A stretch of 64,000 nucleotides of DNA from Phytophthora colocasiae (taxonomy: Eukaryota; Oomycota; Peronosporomycetes; Peronosporales; Peronosporaceae). Numbering within the stretch: position 1 is the first letter of the stretch; every line of letters begins with the position of its first letter. Positions 29,479 to 40,822 of this stretch are shown in pieces. Both the position numbers and the translations under genes were made by a program. The notes beneath the pieces are model-generated. The model searched no databases, was not told the DNA's origin, and was given only the letters and a program-made list of their open reading frames with translations. Location: the NCBI GenBank assembly GCA_018806915.1, contig JAGKQI010000100.1:2046001-2110000 (forward strand). The letters are read 5' to 3'.

Positions 29479-30143
29479 GTCGTCTTTGTCGGTCGAGTTG
29501 CCAGCAGCGATCACGAGCGTCTTCTGGTGCTGAGAGGACAAACCGTAAGGGAGGCGGTCGTCGAAAATGAAGGGCGCGTTGCCGTCATTGATACCAGACT
29601 TTGGCAGTTTGTTGATCTTGTTCCGCACCTTGACGTCCTGAAAGAACAGGAACTTGTTCGCTCAACCCATGATCTTGACGTCTCCCCCGCGCTTCACGAC
29701 GTTGCCAAAGACAATATCGAAGTTGGACTTGGCGCCAGTCGGATCCACGTCAGGTTTGAAAGGACAAGGTCCGTGTTCCAAGCAGCCAACAGGACGCGGT
29801 CGTCTTCCTTGGTCGTTGTGAGATCATCGTACACGGAGTCAAAGAACTCCTTCGTCACGGTGAACGTCGTCACGGCGTTGCCGACGCTATACGTGGCCAA
29901 GTCACTGCGAGGAGATCCACCTCTGGATGCAGTGATCTCCTCCTCCGTAAGGAACCAATCTGTGGCTTTCAGTAGAGGCTGTTGCATCACAACGTTGGTT
30001 CCATCGGACTTGTCGTTTCTTGAACTTGATTTCGAGTCGCCATCGCCCCCGAAAATGGACGAGAACGACCAGGCCTCGGTAGGTGAAAGCGTGATAAGCA
30101 GCACATAGATTAAGCCAAGAACGAACTGGGCGTTGGGAGACAT
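29479..30143 (-). pseudogene. PLD copy B: truncated secreted phospholipase D-like gene
   Basis: Starts at ATG 30143 with signal peptide FVLGLIYVLLITLSPTEAWS and follows copy A closely, but a 1-bp loss near 29760 shifts the frame after WNTDLV. Downstream, the first HKD motif region (SSQHQKTLVIAAG) is visible at 29500-29560 before the copy is cut off at 29478 by inverted copy C. The 18-bp-arm hairpin lies directly upstream of the ATG (30146-30197). Confidence 0.82.
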
Positions 30144-30253
30144 ACGAACACTGGAAACTGATGATAGAATGCAAGTTTGCATCAGTTTCCAGTGTTCTGC
30201 TCGATGAAGCTGGGCTAATCCCAGAATTCCAGGATGGCAATCAATATTCGTGG

Positions 30254-30769
30254 TCATAATAGTACTACAGTCGTAAACTCCTCCAGCAACGCTCCTCGAG
30301 CCATTCTTGCAGCGTCCAGGAACTTCATCGAGTTGATCTTCTCGTAACTCCGACCCGTCATCTCCATAAACTTGCGCACGCGGAAGTCTCGCACCACTTT
30401 GCCCACCTTAACCCCATCGGGAGTCTTGACGAGGCTGTTGTCTACAATGTTGGCGCTTAGCTCCGGGTCCGACGTCATGCTCCGCCGTCGTCATATACAC
30501 GTCATCGACCACCACCAACTTGCTGTGAACGTAGACGTCTAGATCTGGTTTCATCGAGTACAGCTTGACTTTGTTAGGGAACTTCTCCTTGAGGGGCTGC
30601 ACGTTCTGATACATATACTTTTCGTATCCGCCGCTTTTTGTGATTAACTCTGGTGGCTGGACAACAACAATGAGACGTTGTAGCCCCGGGAGGACCTCCA
30701 GCGGTGCGTCCAACAGCTCCGGCACTAGGATGAAGTACTGATCTTCGATGTAGATGAAGTTATTGGCGT
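30254..30769 (-). pseudogene. PLD copy A, 3' part beyond the Copia array
   Basis: Continues the PLD gene cut at 46162. It opens with KNANNFIYIEDQYFI, then holds the second HKD motif as VHSKLVVVDDVYMTT (H-x-K-x4-D). About 30 bp after YMTT, where family members carry a G-S-x-N-x-N stretch, are deleted, so the frame shifts before MTSDPELSANIVDN. The C-terminus ends ARMARGALLEEFTTVV. The same terminal bases also sit at the 3' end of the pseudouridine synthase copies, marking a duplication junction. Confidence 0.85.
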
Positions 30770-30774
30770 TCTTG

Positions 30775-31088
30775 TGATGGAAGGCTAGGAAGTCGACTGA
30801 AGAGTGTGGCGATGTAGGAGACTCAAGTTGCTTGTTGATTAGCTGGTAAAAGTGAGAATGAGAATAAACTGAGCTTGGGCTCTGAACTACATGTAAGGGC
30901 TACCTCCTTGCCTCCTGTGTGTTTGCTGATGAAAAATAGGTGAAGCTGGCTACCTTCTTAGCCTGTCCTTCCAACGGGACTCAAATGAGAATGCGTGGCA
31001 CGCATATCCTCTTGCGTCGGCAAACTTGTAGCAGGTACTGTTTCGAAAATCGCAGGAGTAATGCATGCTTGAATTTCCTCTTGCAACA
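30775..31088 (-). repeat. Copia LTR 1
   Basis: 314 bp, TGATGG..CAACA. 3' LTR of unit 1. Preceded on its left by the target duplication TCTTG and PLD sequence. Confidence 0.93.
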
Positions 31089-31100
31089 CTCCCCCTCAAG
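31089..31100 (-). other. Copia polypurine tract (unit 1)
   Basis: Minus strand TTGAGGGGGAG directly against LTR 1. Identical sequence abuts LTR 2 (36112-36123) and LTR 3 (41136-41147) but not LTR 4, which borders PLD sequence. Confidence 0.8.
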
Positions 31101-34100
31101 CATGATCTGTGAGATGAAGCATGGTACAAAGGCGGCCGAAGATTACTCGGTCAGTGGCTTTAGTCAAGATGTCTGTGACTTGCTGTTGCGTCGGACAATA
31201 TTCAACCACCACTTGACCTCGTGTGATGGCATCACGGACGAAATGGTACTTGATATTCAAGTGTCGAGTTCGCTGCGTGGAGACTGCATTTTGCATAGAC
31301 TTGATCGCGGATTGATTGTCAACTCGGAGTATAACCGAGTCGGTCTCACGAAGCAGTTTGAGTTCTTGAAGCAGTTGGTAAATCGCAATGCAGTCCTGCA
31401 CAGCGGAACATGCAGCAACATATTCGGCTTCCATAGTCGAAAGAGCCACAGTGGTTTGTTTACGAGATGACCAAGCAATAGTCATACCGTTGATCTGCAA
31501 GACAGCTCCACTCGTAGATTTGGCTGTAGCTGAATCACCTGCCCAATTTGCGTCTGAGTAGATGATGGGCTTCAAACGTGAGTTGATGCCATTGCCGTTC
31601 TGGTATAGCAGTCCTTTTGTCTTCGTACCTTGAAGATAGCGCAAAATGCGCTTAATTCCATTCCAGTGATGTAATGTCGGGCATGATACGAATCGGGATA
31701 GACAATTTACTGCAGTAGCAATATCGGGACGAGTGCAATTTGATAGCCAAAGTAGACTGCCGATCGCTTCACGGAATGAACTGGTATCGTGAAAAGGGTG
31801 ACTCTGCTCATCGAAGAAATAATGGTTGACATCCATCGGGGTTGCGATTTGCTTGCAATTGCTCATGCCGAATTTCTCCAATAGGTCACGTATGGTTTGG
31901 TGCTGGTGGATTATGATTCCTTCGGAGGTTCGTTTAATCCAGATGCCGAGGCACTCCTCTGCTTCGCCAATGTCCTTAATGTCAAAGCGCTGGGTCAGTT
32001 GAGACATAACGCGATCCGACAAGGCTGGGTCTTGGCTTACGATCAAAATATCGTCCACGTAGAGTCCCAAGACGCACAGACTGTCATGTTCTCGCATGAA
32101 ATAAAGACAAGGGTCCATTCGTGAGCGCTGAAATCCCAGTTCCTGTAGAAAACCATTGATGAGATCGTTCCAGAGCTTTCCACTCTGCTTCAGACCATAC
32201 AGACCTTTTAGGAGAAGCCACACGCGTGTGTCGTTGTCGTTGGAGGTTCCGGGTGGTGGCTTCAAGTAAATCGGTTTGTCCAGGTCCGATTTCAGATAGG
32301 CATTCGGGACGTCACCCTGGCGAAGCTTGGCTCTCCAGATTGCTGCCAGCATCACAATGAACCTCAAACTGGAAATTTTTAGTACCGGCGAAAATGTGGC
32401 TTCAAAATCAACACCATAACGCTGAGTAAATCCCCTCGCAACAAGGCGGGCTTTGAATCGCTCTAGCTCGCCGTTTCTGCCGAACTTGATTTTATAGACC
32501 CATTTTGAAGTTACGATGTTGGCATCGTCTGGTGCCTCCACGAGTTCCCAGGTACCATTTGCACTTAATTCACCGAGTTCCCTTTCCATGGCGGATTTCC
32601 ACTCATTCCAATATTCACTTCTCTTGGCTTCGGCGACACTCCGAGGTTCTTGTACATGATCTGAAGCGGTGATCGTCAACATTGCTTCTGATGGTCCTGC
32701 ACATTCTTCAATGAAGGACGGAGGAAGCTCAAAATCGACAGTATTCTCTTGATGACGTTTGCCAAATACTCGCCGAAGGACACCTGCTGGAATCGGGCGA
32801 CCGAAATCCTCAGGAATGCCAATATCGTTATTGTCACTGACAGTACCTGCGGGGCTGGACGCATTTGAGTCTTCATTGGTGTCAGTGTCATCTCCATTTA
32901 ACTGGTGGAGTACTTGTAATGTCTCCGGGTGTTGGGTATCCAACTTGTCAACGTTTTGAACGTCAGGACTCGTAATAAATCGCTTGGTTCGTGGTAGTAA
33001 CAGCTTGTAACCCTTCTGCGTGGACGAAATTCCAATGACTATTGCTTTCTCAGCACGTTTAACCAGGCTACGACCTGTTTTGTGCGGTACAAACACCGTA
33101 CATTTCGAACCAAATTTCAGGATGTGAGAGACACGGGGCTGTTTTCCAGTGAGGACGTCAATTGGTGACTTGTAATCCGCATTTGATCGTGTGGGTACGC
33201 GATTGCGAATGTATGACGCGTAGGTAACTGCATCTCCCCAATAACGCTGTGGAAGACCGGATGCCCACAACATTGCCCGCGCAGAATTCATAATGGTGCG
33301 ATGGAATCGCTCTGCTTTGCCTTTGGACGCTGATGTGTCCGGATGGGTGTTCTGCAGTCGAATGCCATGTCGAATGGCATATTGTTTGAATTGTGAGTTC
33401 AAAAACTCTCCTCCTCCATCGGTGCGAAGGACCTTAATTTTGAGGTCGTGCTGACGTTGGAACTCATTTGAGAACTGCAAAAACTTGTCGAAGGCTTCCG
33501 CTTTCGTATGCAGGAGAAAAATCTGGTTATAGTTGGAGGCATGGTCGACGATGGTTAGAATATGCCGATGGCCATGCCGGTCGGGTTTAAGATCGACTTT
33601 CAGGTCCATGCATATGACCGCACCGAGCTCGTCAGTTGGAGCCGAGTCAGATGTGTCTTGTGTTGGTTGCTTATTTCGGGATTGCTTTCCTTCGGAGCAG
33701 GCCATGCAAAACGTGATTTTCTTGTTCACAGGTTCAAAATCAGTAGCGAGATTGTTGTTCATCATCCGGAGGAGGTCCTGGAAATTAAGGTGACCAAGCC
33801 GTTCGTGCCATTTCTGCAGTGTATCCTTCTTCACGTTTACGAGTAAGGCATGAGCATCACTGCATGTTGGGCCGATAGTAGTTGCGTTTACGATCCAAAG
33901 TCCGTTGCGTTCAATTGCTTCGCCTACAATGGTTCCATCGCGAGAGTGAAACGTGCATTTCTTTGAGAATAGAAAACAAATACCCTGCTTGCGCAGCTGG
34001 GTCAGGGAGAGGAGGTTGCGACCAAGCTTGTCGCAGTAGTACACGTTCGTCAATAAGACACTCCGCTTGATCCCATCCACGGTAGTCTCCAGCAGGCAGT

Positions 34101-34743
34101 TTCCCCTCAGAGTCGACACAATCGTGTCCGAGTTTGCTACTCGAATAGTCAAATGGCAAACTTCGGTACCGAATAGCAGATCTCGGTTGGTGCACATGTG
34201 GTGCGTGGCACCAGAGTCTAATATCCATTCTGGTGAAGGTATTGACGACGTGGAGTCCGTAATCCACAGGTGTGCTTCCTCGATACTCTCATCATTCGTT
34301 GGCACCGATTCGGTGGTCGACACTGAAGCATTGTTAGCGTGTCCTTCCTTCTTGATGACGGCTTTCACTTTCTTCAGTTCGGGACAGGCAGGACCGCGGT
34401 GACCTTCCTCGTCACATACGTAACAAAAGTATTTTGCCGACGGGTTTCGCTGATGCGGCGTGGGCTTGGCCCTGACCAGAACGTTGATTGGGTTTCTGTT
34501 GGGGCCACCAGACTTCTTGTCACTGTTCGTAGGAGGTTGGTTCGGGCGATTAACTTGAGTGCGCTTGCGGCCATCACCTCGTAAAGCCACCAGTAGAGCG
34601 AGCATCCGATCAGCTTCCTGATAGTAATTCTGGTTTGATCGGTCAATGCGGGCGATGAGCGTGCTGGACAGCTCTGGGCAAGCATTTGCGCAAAAGATCT
34701 CTAGTAATAGCAGACTGTGGTCACCAACCATGAGACGGGCCAC
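31096..34743 (-). CDS. Copia unit 1 Pol polyprotein
   Basis: 1,215 aa uninterrupted. Zinc knuckle CYVCDEEGHRGPAC (~107-120), aspartic protease ILDSGATHHMC (~175), integrase zinc finger from WHERLGHLNF (~311), integrase core with MDLKVDL, RTDGGGEF and GKAERFH (D, D, E), RT with WVYKIKF, VWLLLKGLYGLKQSGK and the catalytic LYVDDILI (~898), RNase H YSDANWAGD (~1063) and STMEAEYVAA. The ~25 residues before the zinc knuckle look frame-shifted relative to unit 3, so even this copy carries two compensating indels. The frame is open upstream as far as a TGA shared by all units. Confidence 0.93.
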   Translation of the reverse strand: MARLMVGDHSLLLLEIFCANACPELSSTLIARIDRSNQNYYQEADRMLALLVALRGDGRKRTQVNRPNQPPTNSDKKSGGPNRNPINVLVRAKPTPHQRNPSAKYFCYVCDEEGHRGPACPELKKVKAVIKKEGHANNASVSTTESVPTNDESIEEAHLWITDSTSSIPSPEWILDSGATHHMCTNRDLLFGTEVCHLTIRVANSDTIVSTLRGNCLLETTVDGIKRSVLLTNVYYCDKLGRNLLSLTQLRKQGICFLFSKKCTFHSRDGTIVGEAIERNGLWIVNATTIGPTCSDAHALLVNVKKDTLQKWHERLGHLNFQDLLRMMNNNLATDFEPVNKKITFCMACSEGKQSRNKQPTQDTSDSAPTDELGAVICMDLKVDLKPDRHGHRHILTIVDHASNYNQIFLLHTKAEAFDKFLQFSNEFQRQHDLKIKVLRTDGGGEFLNSQFKQYAIRHGIRLQNTHPDTSASKGKAERFHRTIMNSARAMLWASGLPQRYWGDAVTYASYIRNRVPTRSNADYKSPIDVLTGKQPRVSHILKFGSKCTVFVPHKTGRSLVKRAEKAIVIGISSTQKGYKLLLPRTKRFITSPDVQNVDKLDTQHPETLQVLHQLNGDDTDTNEDSNASSPAGTVSDNNDIGIPEDFGRPIPAGVLRRVFGKRHQENTVDFELPPSFIEECAGPSEAMLTITASDHVQEPRSVAEAKRSEYWNEWKSAMERELGELSANGTWELVEAPDDANIVTSKWVYKIKFGRNGELERFKARLVARGFTQRYGVDFEATFSPVLKISSLRFIVMLAAIWRAKLRQGDVPNAYLKSDLDKPIYLKPPPGTSNDNDTRVWLLLKGLYGLKQSGKLWNDLINGFLQELGFQRSRMDPCLYFMREHDSLCVLGLYVDDILIVSQDPALSDRVMSQLTQRFDIKDIGEAEECLGIWIKRTSEGIIIHQHQTIRDLLEKFGMSNCKQIATPMDVNHYFFDEQSHPFHDTSSFREAIGSLLWLSNCTRPDIATAVNCLSRFVSCPTLHHWNGIKRILRYLQGTKTKGLLYQNGNGINSRLKPIIYSDANWAGDSATAKSTSGAVLQINGMTIAWSSRKQTTVALSTMEAEYVAACSAVQDCIAIYQLLQELKLLRETDSVILRVDNQSAIKSMQNAVSTQRTRHLNIKYHFVRDAITRGQVVVEYCPTQQQVTDILTKATDRVIFGRLCTMLHLTDHA

Positions 34744-34850
34744 GTATTTTAGGTAGTCGAGATATTCTGATCAGGAGTCTTGAGTGCGCTTGCCCGAGGT
34801 TAGGCGTTTGCATAATTGCACTTGGTTTAATCTGCAGCCGAACTCAGCTT

Positions 34851-35585
34851 TCAACCTTGCTTTAAAATCTTCGTAGTTGAAGAGGGGGTTTTCAACGCGC
34901 CACTGGGTGATATTAGATGAAAAAAGCGTGCTGCTCTTCCCGCGAGAAAATTCACAAGTACTTGAGCTTTAAGCTGAGAACTCCAACGTGATTGGTTCAA
35001 AAGCGACTCAGTCGATATTGCTTGCTCAAACTCGAGAATAAAGTCTTCAAAGCCCGCGCCTAAACCAGGGTATACTTCTTGACCATCAAATTTTCGGCAG
35101 ATAACGTCCTTTATCTTGGGCGACCTGTAAGTTGCCGCTGCTGACGGAGCTGGTGGCTGGGAGTTTTGAGCAGGTGGTGGAGGTTGGTCTCCACGTTGGT
35201 GTTGAGTTGAAGGAGGATGTACTGCCCTGGCTATGGCATCTCGTAGCTCGGTTCTAAGTTGCAAAACCTCTGATTGTAGTTGAGGTGCTGCCTGGGCCTG
35301 AGCTCTAAGCTCGGTTAGCTCGGCTTCGAGCTTCCTCGTTGTCGTTTGCCATTGCATTAGTTGGGCAAATCCTGTGCGCATCTGTTCCAATTCTTGTGCT
35401 AGTTTGGCGGTAGATGCTGCTTGTTGTCGCAATGTCGTCACTTCCGCCTTCAATGTTTCCATACTAGCATCGGTTTTCATGCTGACCGGTTCGGGTTTCA
35501 CCGAAGTTTCACCGGCCGCTGCTTGCAGCTCTGCTGCTAGGTTCCGTTGCACACGAGGTTTCCTTTCGATATCGTCGGTTTCCAT
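34851..35585 (-). pseudogene. Copia unit 1 Gag, frameshifted near its end
   Basis: 244 aa: a heptad-rich coiled coil (about residues 38-118), a Pro/Gln-rich linker, then the start of the Gag fold (VICRKFDGQEVYPGLGAGFEDFILEF). The frame is lost in a T6 run (GRAARFF); the next frame continues sensibly (SNITQWRVENPLFNYEDF) but meets a TGA before SEYLDYLKY. Both defects are the same in all three units. Confidence 0.8.
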
Positions 35586-35797
35586 GGTTCCTGGACGATG
35601 TACGGATGCAAGCTGAAGTTCTCACACGTCGCAGATTCTCACACGTCGCAGGAATCAGGTATCAGGTATCCCGAGATCAGGTATTGCGGGGATCAAGAAA
35701 CACGGGTATTCGGTTTCAGGGGTCGATAGTCTTCAATACAGCCAGGTCGTAGGACTTGTTCACTCTTTAGTGCGAGTCGAGGCTTGGGCTCATAACC
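35586..35797 (-). other. Copia leader with short tandem repeats and primer-binding site
   Basis: Untranslated leader of unit 1. It holds two copies of ttctcacacgtcgcag and several of atcaggt. Just inside LTR 2 the minus strand reads GGTTATGAGCCCAAGCC (35781-35797), the complement of the anticodon stem-loop region of initiator tRNA-Met (GGGCTCATAACC), not of a tRNA 3' end. The same leader is repeated in units 2 and 3. Confidence 0.7.
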
Positions 35798-36111
35798 TGA
35801 TGGAAGGCTAGGAAGTCGACTGAAGAGTGTGGCGATGTAGGAGACTCAAGTTGCTTGTTGATTAGCTGGTAAAAGTGAGAATGAGAATAAACTGAGCTTG
35901 GGCTCTGAACTACATGTAAGGGCTACCTCCTTGCCTCCTGTGTGTTTGCTGATGAAAAATAGGTGAAGCTGGCTACCTTCTTAGCCTGTCCTTCCAACGG
36001 GACTCAAATGAGAATGCGTGGCACGCATATCCTCTTGCGTCGGCAAACTTGTAGCAGGTACTGTTTCGAAAATCGCAGGAGTAATGCATGCTTGAATTTC
36101 CTCTTGCAACA
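35798..36111 (-). repeat. Copia LTR 2 (shared by units 1 and 2)
   Basis: 314 bp. It serves as 5' LTR of unit 1 and 3' LTR of unit 2, with the primer site on its left and a polypurine tract on its right. Confidence 0.93.
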
Positions 36112-36118
36112 CTCCCCC

Positions 36119-39100
36119 TCAAGCATGATCTGTGAGATGAAGCATGGTACAAAGGCGGCCGAAGATTACTCGGTCAGTGGCTTTAGTCAAGATGTCTGCG
36201 ACTTGCTGTTGCGTCGGACAATATTCAACCACCACTTGACCTCGTGTGATGGCATCACGGACGAAATGGTACTTGATATTCAAGTGTCGAGTTCGCTGCG
36301 TGGAGACTGCATTTTGCATAGACTTGATCGCGGATTGATTGTCAACTCGGAGTATAACCGAGTCGGTCTCACGAAGCAGTTTGAGTTCTTGAAGCAGTTG
36401 GTAAATCGCAATGCAGTCCTGCACAGCGGAACATGCAGCAACATATTCGGCTTCCATAGTCGAAAGAGCCACAGTGGTTTGTTTACGAGATGACCAAGCA
36501 ATAGTCATACCGTTGATCTGCAAGACAGCTCCACTCGTAGATTTGGCTGTAGCTGAATCACCTGCCCAATTTGCGTCTGAGTAGATGTGTGATGGGCTTC
36601 AAACGTGAGTTGATGCCATTGCCGTTCTGGTATAGCAGTCCTTTTGTCTTCGTACCTTGAAGATAGCGCAAAATGCGCTTAATTCCATTCCAGTGATGTA
36701 ATGTCGGGCATGATACGAATCGGGATAGACAATTTACTGCAGTAGCAATATCGGGACGAGTGCAATTTGATAGCCAAAGTAGACTGCCGATCGCTTCACG
36801 GAATGAACTGGTATCGTGAAAAGGGTGACTCTGCTCATCGAAGAAATAATGGTTGACATCCATCGGGGTTGCGATTTGCTTGCAATTGCTCATGCCGAAT
36901 TTCTCCAATAGGTCACGTATGGTTTGGTGCTGGTGGATTATGATTCCTTCGGAGGTTCGTTTAATCCAGATGCCGAGGCACTTCTCTGCTTCGCCAATGT
37001 CCTTAATGTCAAAGCGCTGGGTCAGTTGAGACATAACGCGATCCGACAAGGCTGGGTCTTGGCTTACGATCAAAATATCGTCCACGTAGAGTCCCAAGAC
37101 GCACAGACTGTCATGTTCTCGCATGAAATAAAGACAAGGGTCCATTCGTGAGCGCTGAAATCCCAGTTCCTGTAGAAAACCATTGATGAGATCGTTCCAG
37201 AGCTTTCCACTCTGCTTCAGACCATACAGACCTTTTAGGAGAAGCCACACGCGTGTGTCGTTGTCGTTGGAGGTTCCGGGTGGTGGCTTCAAGTAAATCG
37301 GTTTGTCCAGGTCCGATTTCAGATAGGCATTCGGGACGTCACCCTGGCGAAGCTTGGCTCTCCAGATTGCTGCCAGCATCACAATGAACCTCAAACTGGA
37401 AATTTTTAGTACCGGCGAAAATGTGGCTTCAAAATCAACACCATAACGCTGAGTAAATCCCCTCGCAACAAGGCGGGCTTTGAATCGCTCTAGCTCGCCG
37501 TTTCTGCCGAACTTGATTTTATAGACCCATTTTGAAGTTACGATGTTGGCATCGTCTGGTGCCTCCACGAGTTCCCAGGTACCATTTGCACTTAATTCAC
37601 CGAGTTCCCTTTCCATGGCGGATTTCCACTCATTCCAATATTCACTTCTCTTGGCTTCGGCGACACTCCGAGGTTCTTGTACATGATCTGAAGCGGTGAT
37701 CGTCAACATTGCTTCTGATGGTCCTGCACATTCTTCAATGAAGGACGGAGGAAGCTCAAAATCGACAGTATTCTCTTGATGACGTTTGCCAAATACTCGC
37801 CGAAGGACACCTGCTGGAATCGGGCGACCGAAATCCTCAGGAATGCCAATATCGTTATTGTCACTGACAGTACCTGCGGGGCTGGACGCATTTGAGTCTT
37901 CATTGGTGTCAGTGTCATCTCCATTTAACTGGTGGAGTACTTGTAATGTCTCCGGGTGTTGGGTATCCAACTTGTCAACGTTTTGAACGTCAGGACTCGT
38001 AATAAATCGCTTGGTTCGTGGTAGTAACAGCTTGTAACCCTTCTGCGTGGACGAAATTCCAATGACTATTGCTTTCTCAGCACGTTTAACCAGGCTACGA
38101 CCTGTTTTGTGCGGTACAAACACCGTACATTTCGAACCAAATTTCAGGATGTGAGAGACACGGGGCTGTTTTCCAGTGAGGACGTCAATTGGTGACTTGT
38201 AATCCGCATTTGATCGTGTGGGTACGCGATTGCGAATGTATGACGCGTAGGTAACTGCATCTCCCCAATAACGCTGTGGAAGACCGGATGCCCACAACAT
38301 TGCCCGCGCAGAATTCATAATGGTGCGATGGAATCGCTCTGCTTTGCCTTTGGACGCTGATGTGTCCGGATGGGTGTTCTGCAGTCGAATGCCATGTCGA
38401 ATGGCATATTGTTTGAATTGTGAGTTCAAAACTCTCCTCCTCCATCGGTGCGAAGGACCTTAATTTTGAGGTCGTGCTGACGTTGGAACTCATTTGAGAA
38501 CTGCAAAAACTTGTCGAAGGCTTCCGCTTTCGTATGCAGGAGAAAAATCTGGTTATAGTTGGAGGCATGGTCGACGATGGTTAGAATATGCCGATGGCCA
38601 TGCCGGTCGGGTTTAAGATCGACTTTCAGGTCCATGCATATGACCGCACCGAGCTCGTCAGTTGGAGCCGAGTCAGATGTGTCTTGTGTTGGTTGCTTAT
38701 TTCGGGATTGCTTTCCTTCGGAGCAGGCCATGCAAAACGTGATTTTCTTGTTCACAGGTTCAAAATCAGTAGCGAGATTGTTGTTCATCATCCGGAGGAG
38801 GTCCTGGAAATTAAGGTGACCAAGCCGTTCGTGCCATTTCTGCAGTGTATCCTTCTTCACGTTTACGAGTAAGGCATGAGCATCACTGCATGTTGGGCCG
38901 ATAGTAGTTGCGTTTACGATCCAAAGTCCGTTGCGTTCAATTGCTTCGCCTACAATGGTTCCATCGCGAGAGTGAAACGTGCATTTCTTTGAGAATAGAA
39001 AACAAATACCCTGCTTGCGCAGCTGGGTCAGGGAGAGGAGGTTGCGACCAAGCTTGTCGCAGTAGTACACGTTCGTCAATAAGACACTCCGCTTGATCCC

Positions 39101-39768
39101 ATCCACGGTAGTCTCCAGCAGGCAGTTTCCCCTCAGAGTCGACACAATCGTGTCCGAGTTTGCTACTCGAATAGTCAAATGGCAAACTTCGGTACCGAAT
39201 AGCAGATCTCGGTTGGTGCACATGTGGTGCGTGGCACCAGAGTCTAATATCCATTCTGGTGAAGGTATTGACGACGTGGAGTCCGTAATCCACAGGTGTG
39301 CTTCCTCGATACTCTCATCATTCGTTGGCACCGATTCGGTGGTCGACACTGAAGCATTGTTAGCGTGTCCTTCCTTCTTGATGACGGCTTTCACTTTCTT
39401 CAGTTCGGGACAGGCAGGACCGCGATGACCTTCCTCGTCACATACGTAACAAAGTATTTTGCCGACGGGTTTCGCCGATGCGGCGTGGGCTTGGCCCTGA
39501 CCAGAACGTTGATTGGGTTTCTGTTGGGGCCACCAGACTTCTTGTCACTGTTCGTAGGAGGTTGGTTCGGGCGATTAACTTGAGTGCGCTTGCGGCCATC
39601 ACCTCGTAAAGCCACCAGTAGAGCGAGCATCCGATCAGCTTCCTGATAGTAATTCTGGTTTGATCGGTCAATGCGGGCGATGAGCGTGCTGGACAGCTCT
39701 GGGCAAGCATTTGCGCAAAAGATCTCTAGTAATAGCAGACTGTGGTCACCAACCATGAGACGGGCCAC
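36119..39768 (-). pseudogene. Copia unit 2 Pol, three frame breaks
   Basis: Same polyprotein as unit 1, split into 36119-36523 (RNase H), 36558-38429 (integrase C-terminus and RT), 38426-39394 (protease to integrase) and 39400-39768 (Gag C-terminus). Relative to unit 1 there is a 4-bp insertion near 36590, one A lost in a run near 38429 and one A lost near 39452. The variants D-I-G-E-A-E-K and Q-V-A-D-I are shared with unit 3. Confidence 0.92.
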
Positions 39769-39875
39769 GTATTTTAGGTAGTCGAGATATTCTGATCAGG
39801 AGTCTTGAGTGCGCTTGCCCGAGGTTAGGCGTTTGCATAATTGCACTTGGTTTAATCTGCAGCCGAACTCAGCTT

Positions 39876-40610
39876 TCAACCTTGCTTTAAAATCTTCGTA
39901 GTTGAAGAGGGGTTTTTCAACGCGCCACTGGGTGATATTAGATGAAAAAAGCGTGCTGCTCTTCCCGCGAGAAAATTCACAAGTACTTGAGCTTTAAGCT
40001 GAGAACTCCAACGTGATTGGTTCAAAAGCGACTCAGTCGATATTGCTTGCTCAAACTCGAGAATAAAGTCTTCAAAGCCCGCGCCTAAACCAGGGTATAC
40101 TTCTTGACCATCAAATTTTCGGCAGATAACGTCCTTTATCTTGGGCGACCTGTAAGTTGCCGCTGCTGACGGAGCTGGTGGCTGGGAGTTTTGAGCAGGT
40201 GGTGGAGGTTGGTCTCCACGTTGGTGTTGAGTTGAAGGAGGATGTACTGCCCTGGCTATGGCATCTCGTAGCTCGGTTCTAAGTTGCAAAACCTCTGATT
40301 GTAGTTGAGGTGCTGCCTGGGCCTGAGCTCTAAGCTCGGTTAGCTCGGCTTCGAGCTTCCTCGTTGTCGTTTGCCATTGCATTAGTTGGGCAAATCCTGT
40401 GCGCATCTGTTCCAATTCTTGTGCTAGTTTGGCGGTAGATGCTGCTTGTTGTCGCAATGTCGTCACTTCCGCCTTCAATGTTTCCATACTAGCATCGGTT
40501 TTCATGCTGACCGGTTCGGGTTTCACCGAAGTTTCACCGGCCGCTGCTTGCAGCTCTGCTGCTAGGTTCCGTTGCACACGAGGTTTCCTTTCGATATCGT
40601 CGGTTTCCAT
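39876..40610 (-). pseudogene. Copia unit 2 Gag
   Basis: 244 aa, identical to unit 1 except near its end (ALKNPSS for ALKTPSS). It has the same T6 frame loss and downstream TGA. Confidence 0.8.
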
Positions 40611-40822
40611 GGTTCCTGGACGATGTACGGATGCAAGCTGAAGTTCTCACACGTCGCAGATTCTCACACGTCGCAGGAATCAGGTATCAGGTATCCCGAG
40701 ATCAGGTATTGCGGGGATCAAGAAACACGGGTATTCGGTTTCAGGGGTCGATAGTCTTCAATACAGCCAGGTCGTAGGACTTGTTCACTCTTTAGTGCGA
40801 GTCGAGGCTTGGGCTCATAACC

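Noticed and set aside
30940..31470. A 176-aa plus-strand ORF repeated in all three Copia units (also at 35963 and 40987)
   Set aside because: It is antisense to the RNase H end of Pol and LTR sequence, has no domain-like pattern, and its repetition follows only from the unit duplication. It does not resemble the Gypsy antisense ORFs.
34851..34950. Programmed frameshift in Copia gag at the T6 run
   Set aside because: The heptamer in frame (C TTT TTT) is not a standard slippery site, no clear downstream stem was seen, and a stop follows soon after; a lost base is simpler.
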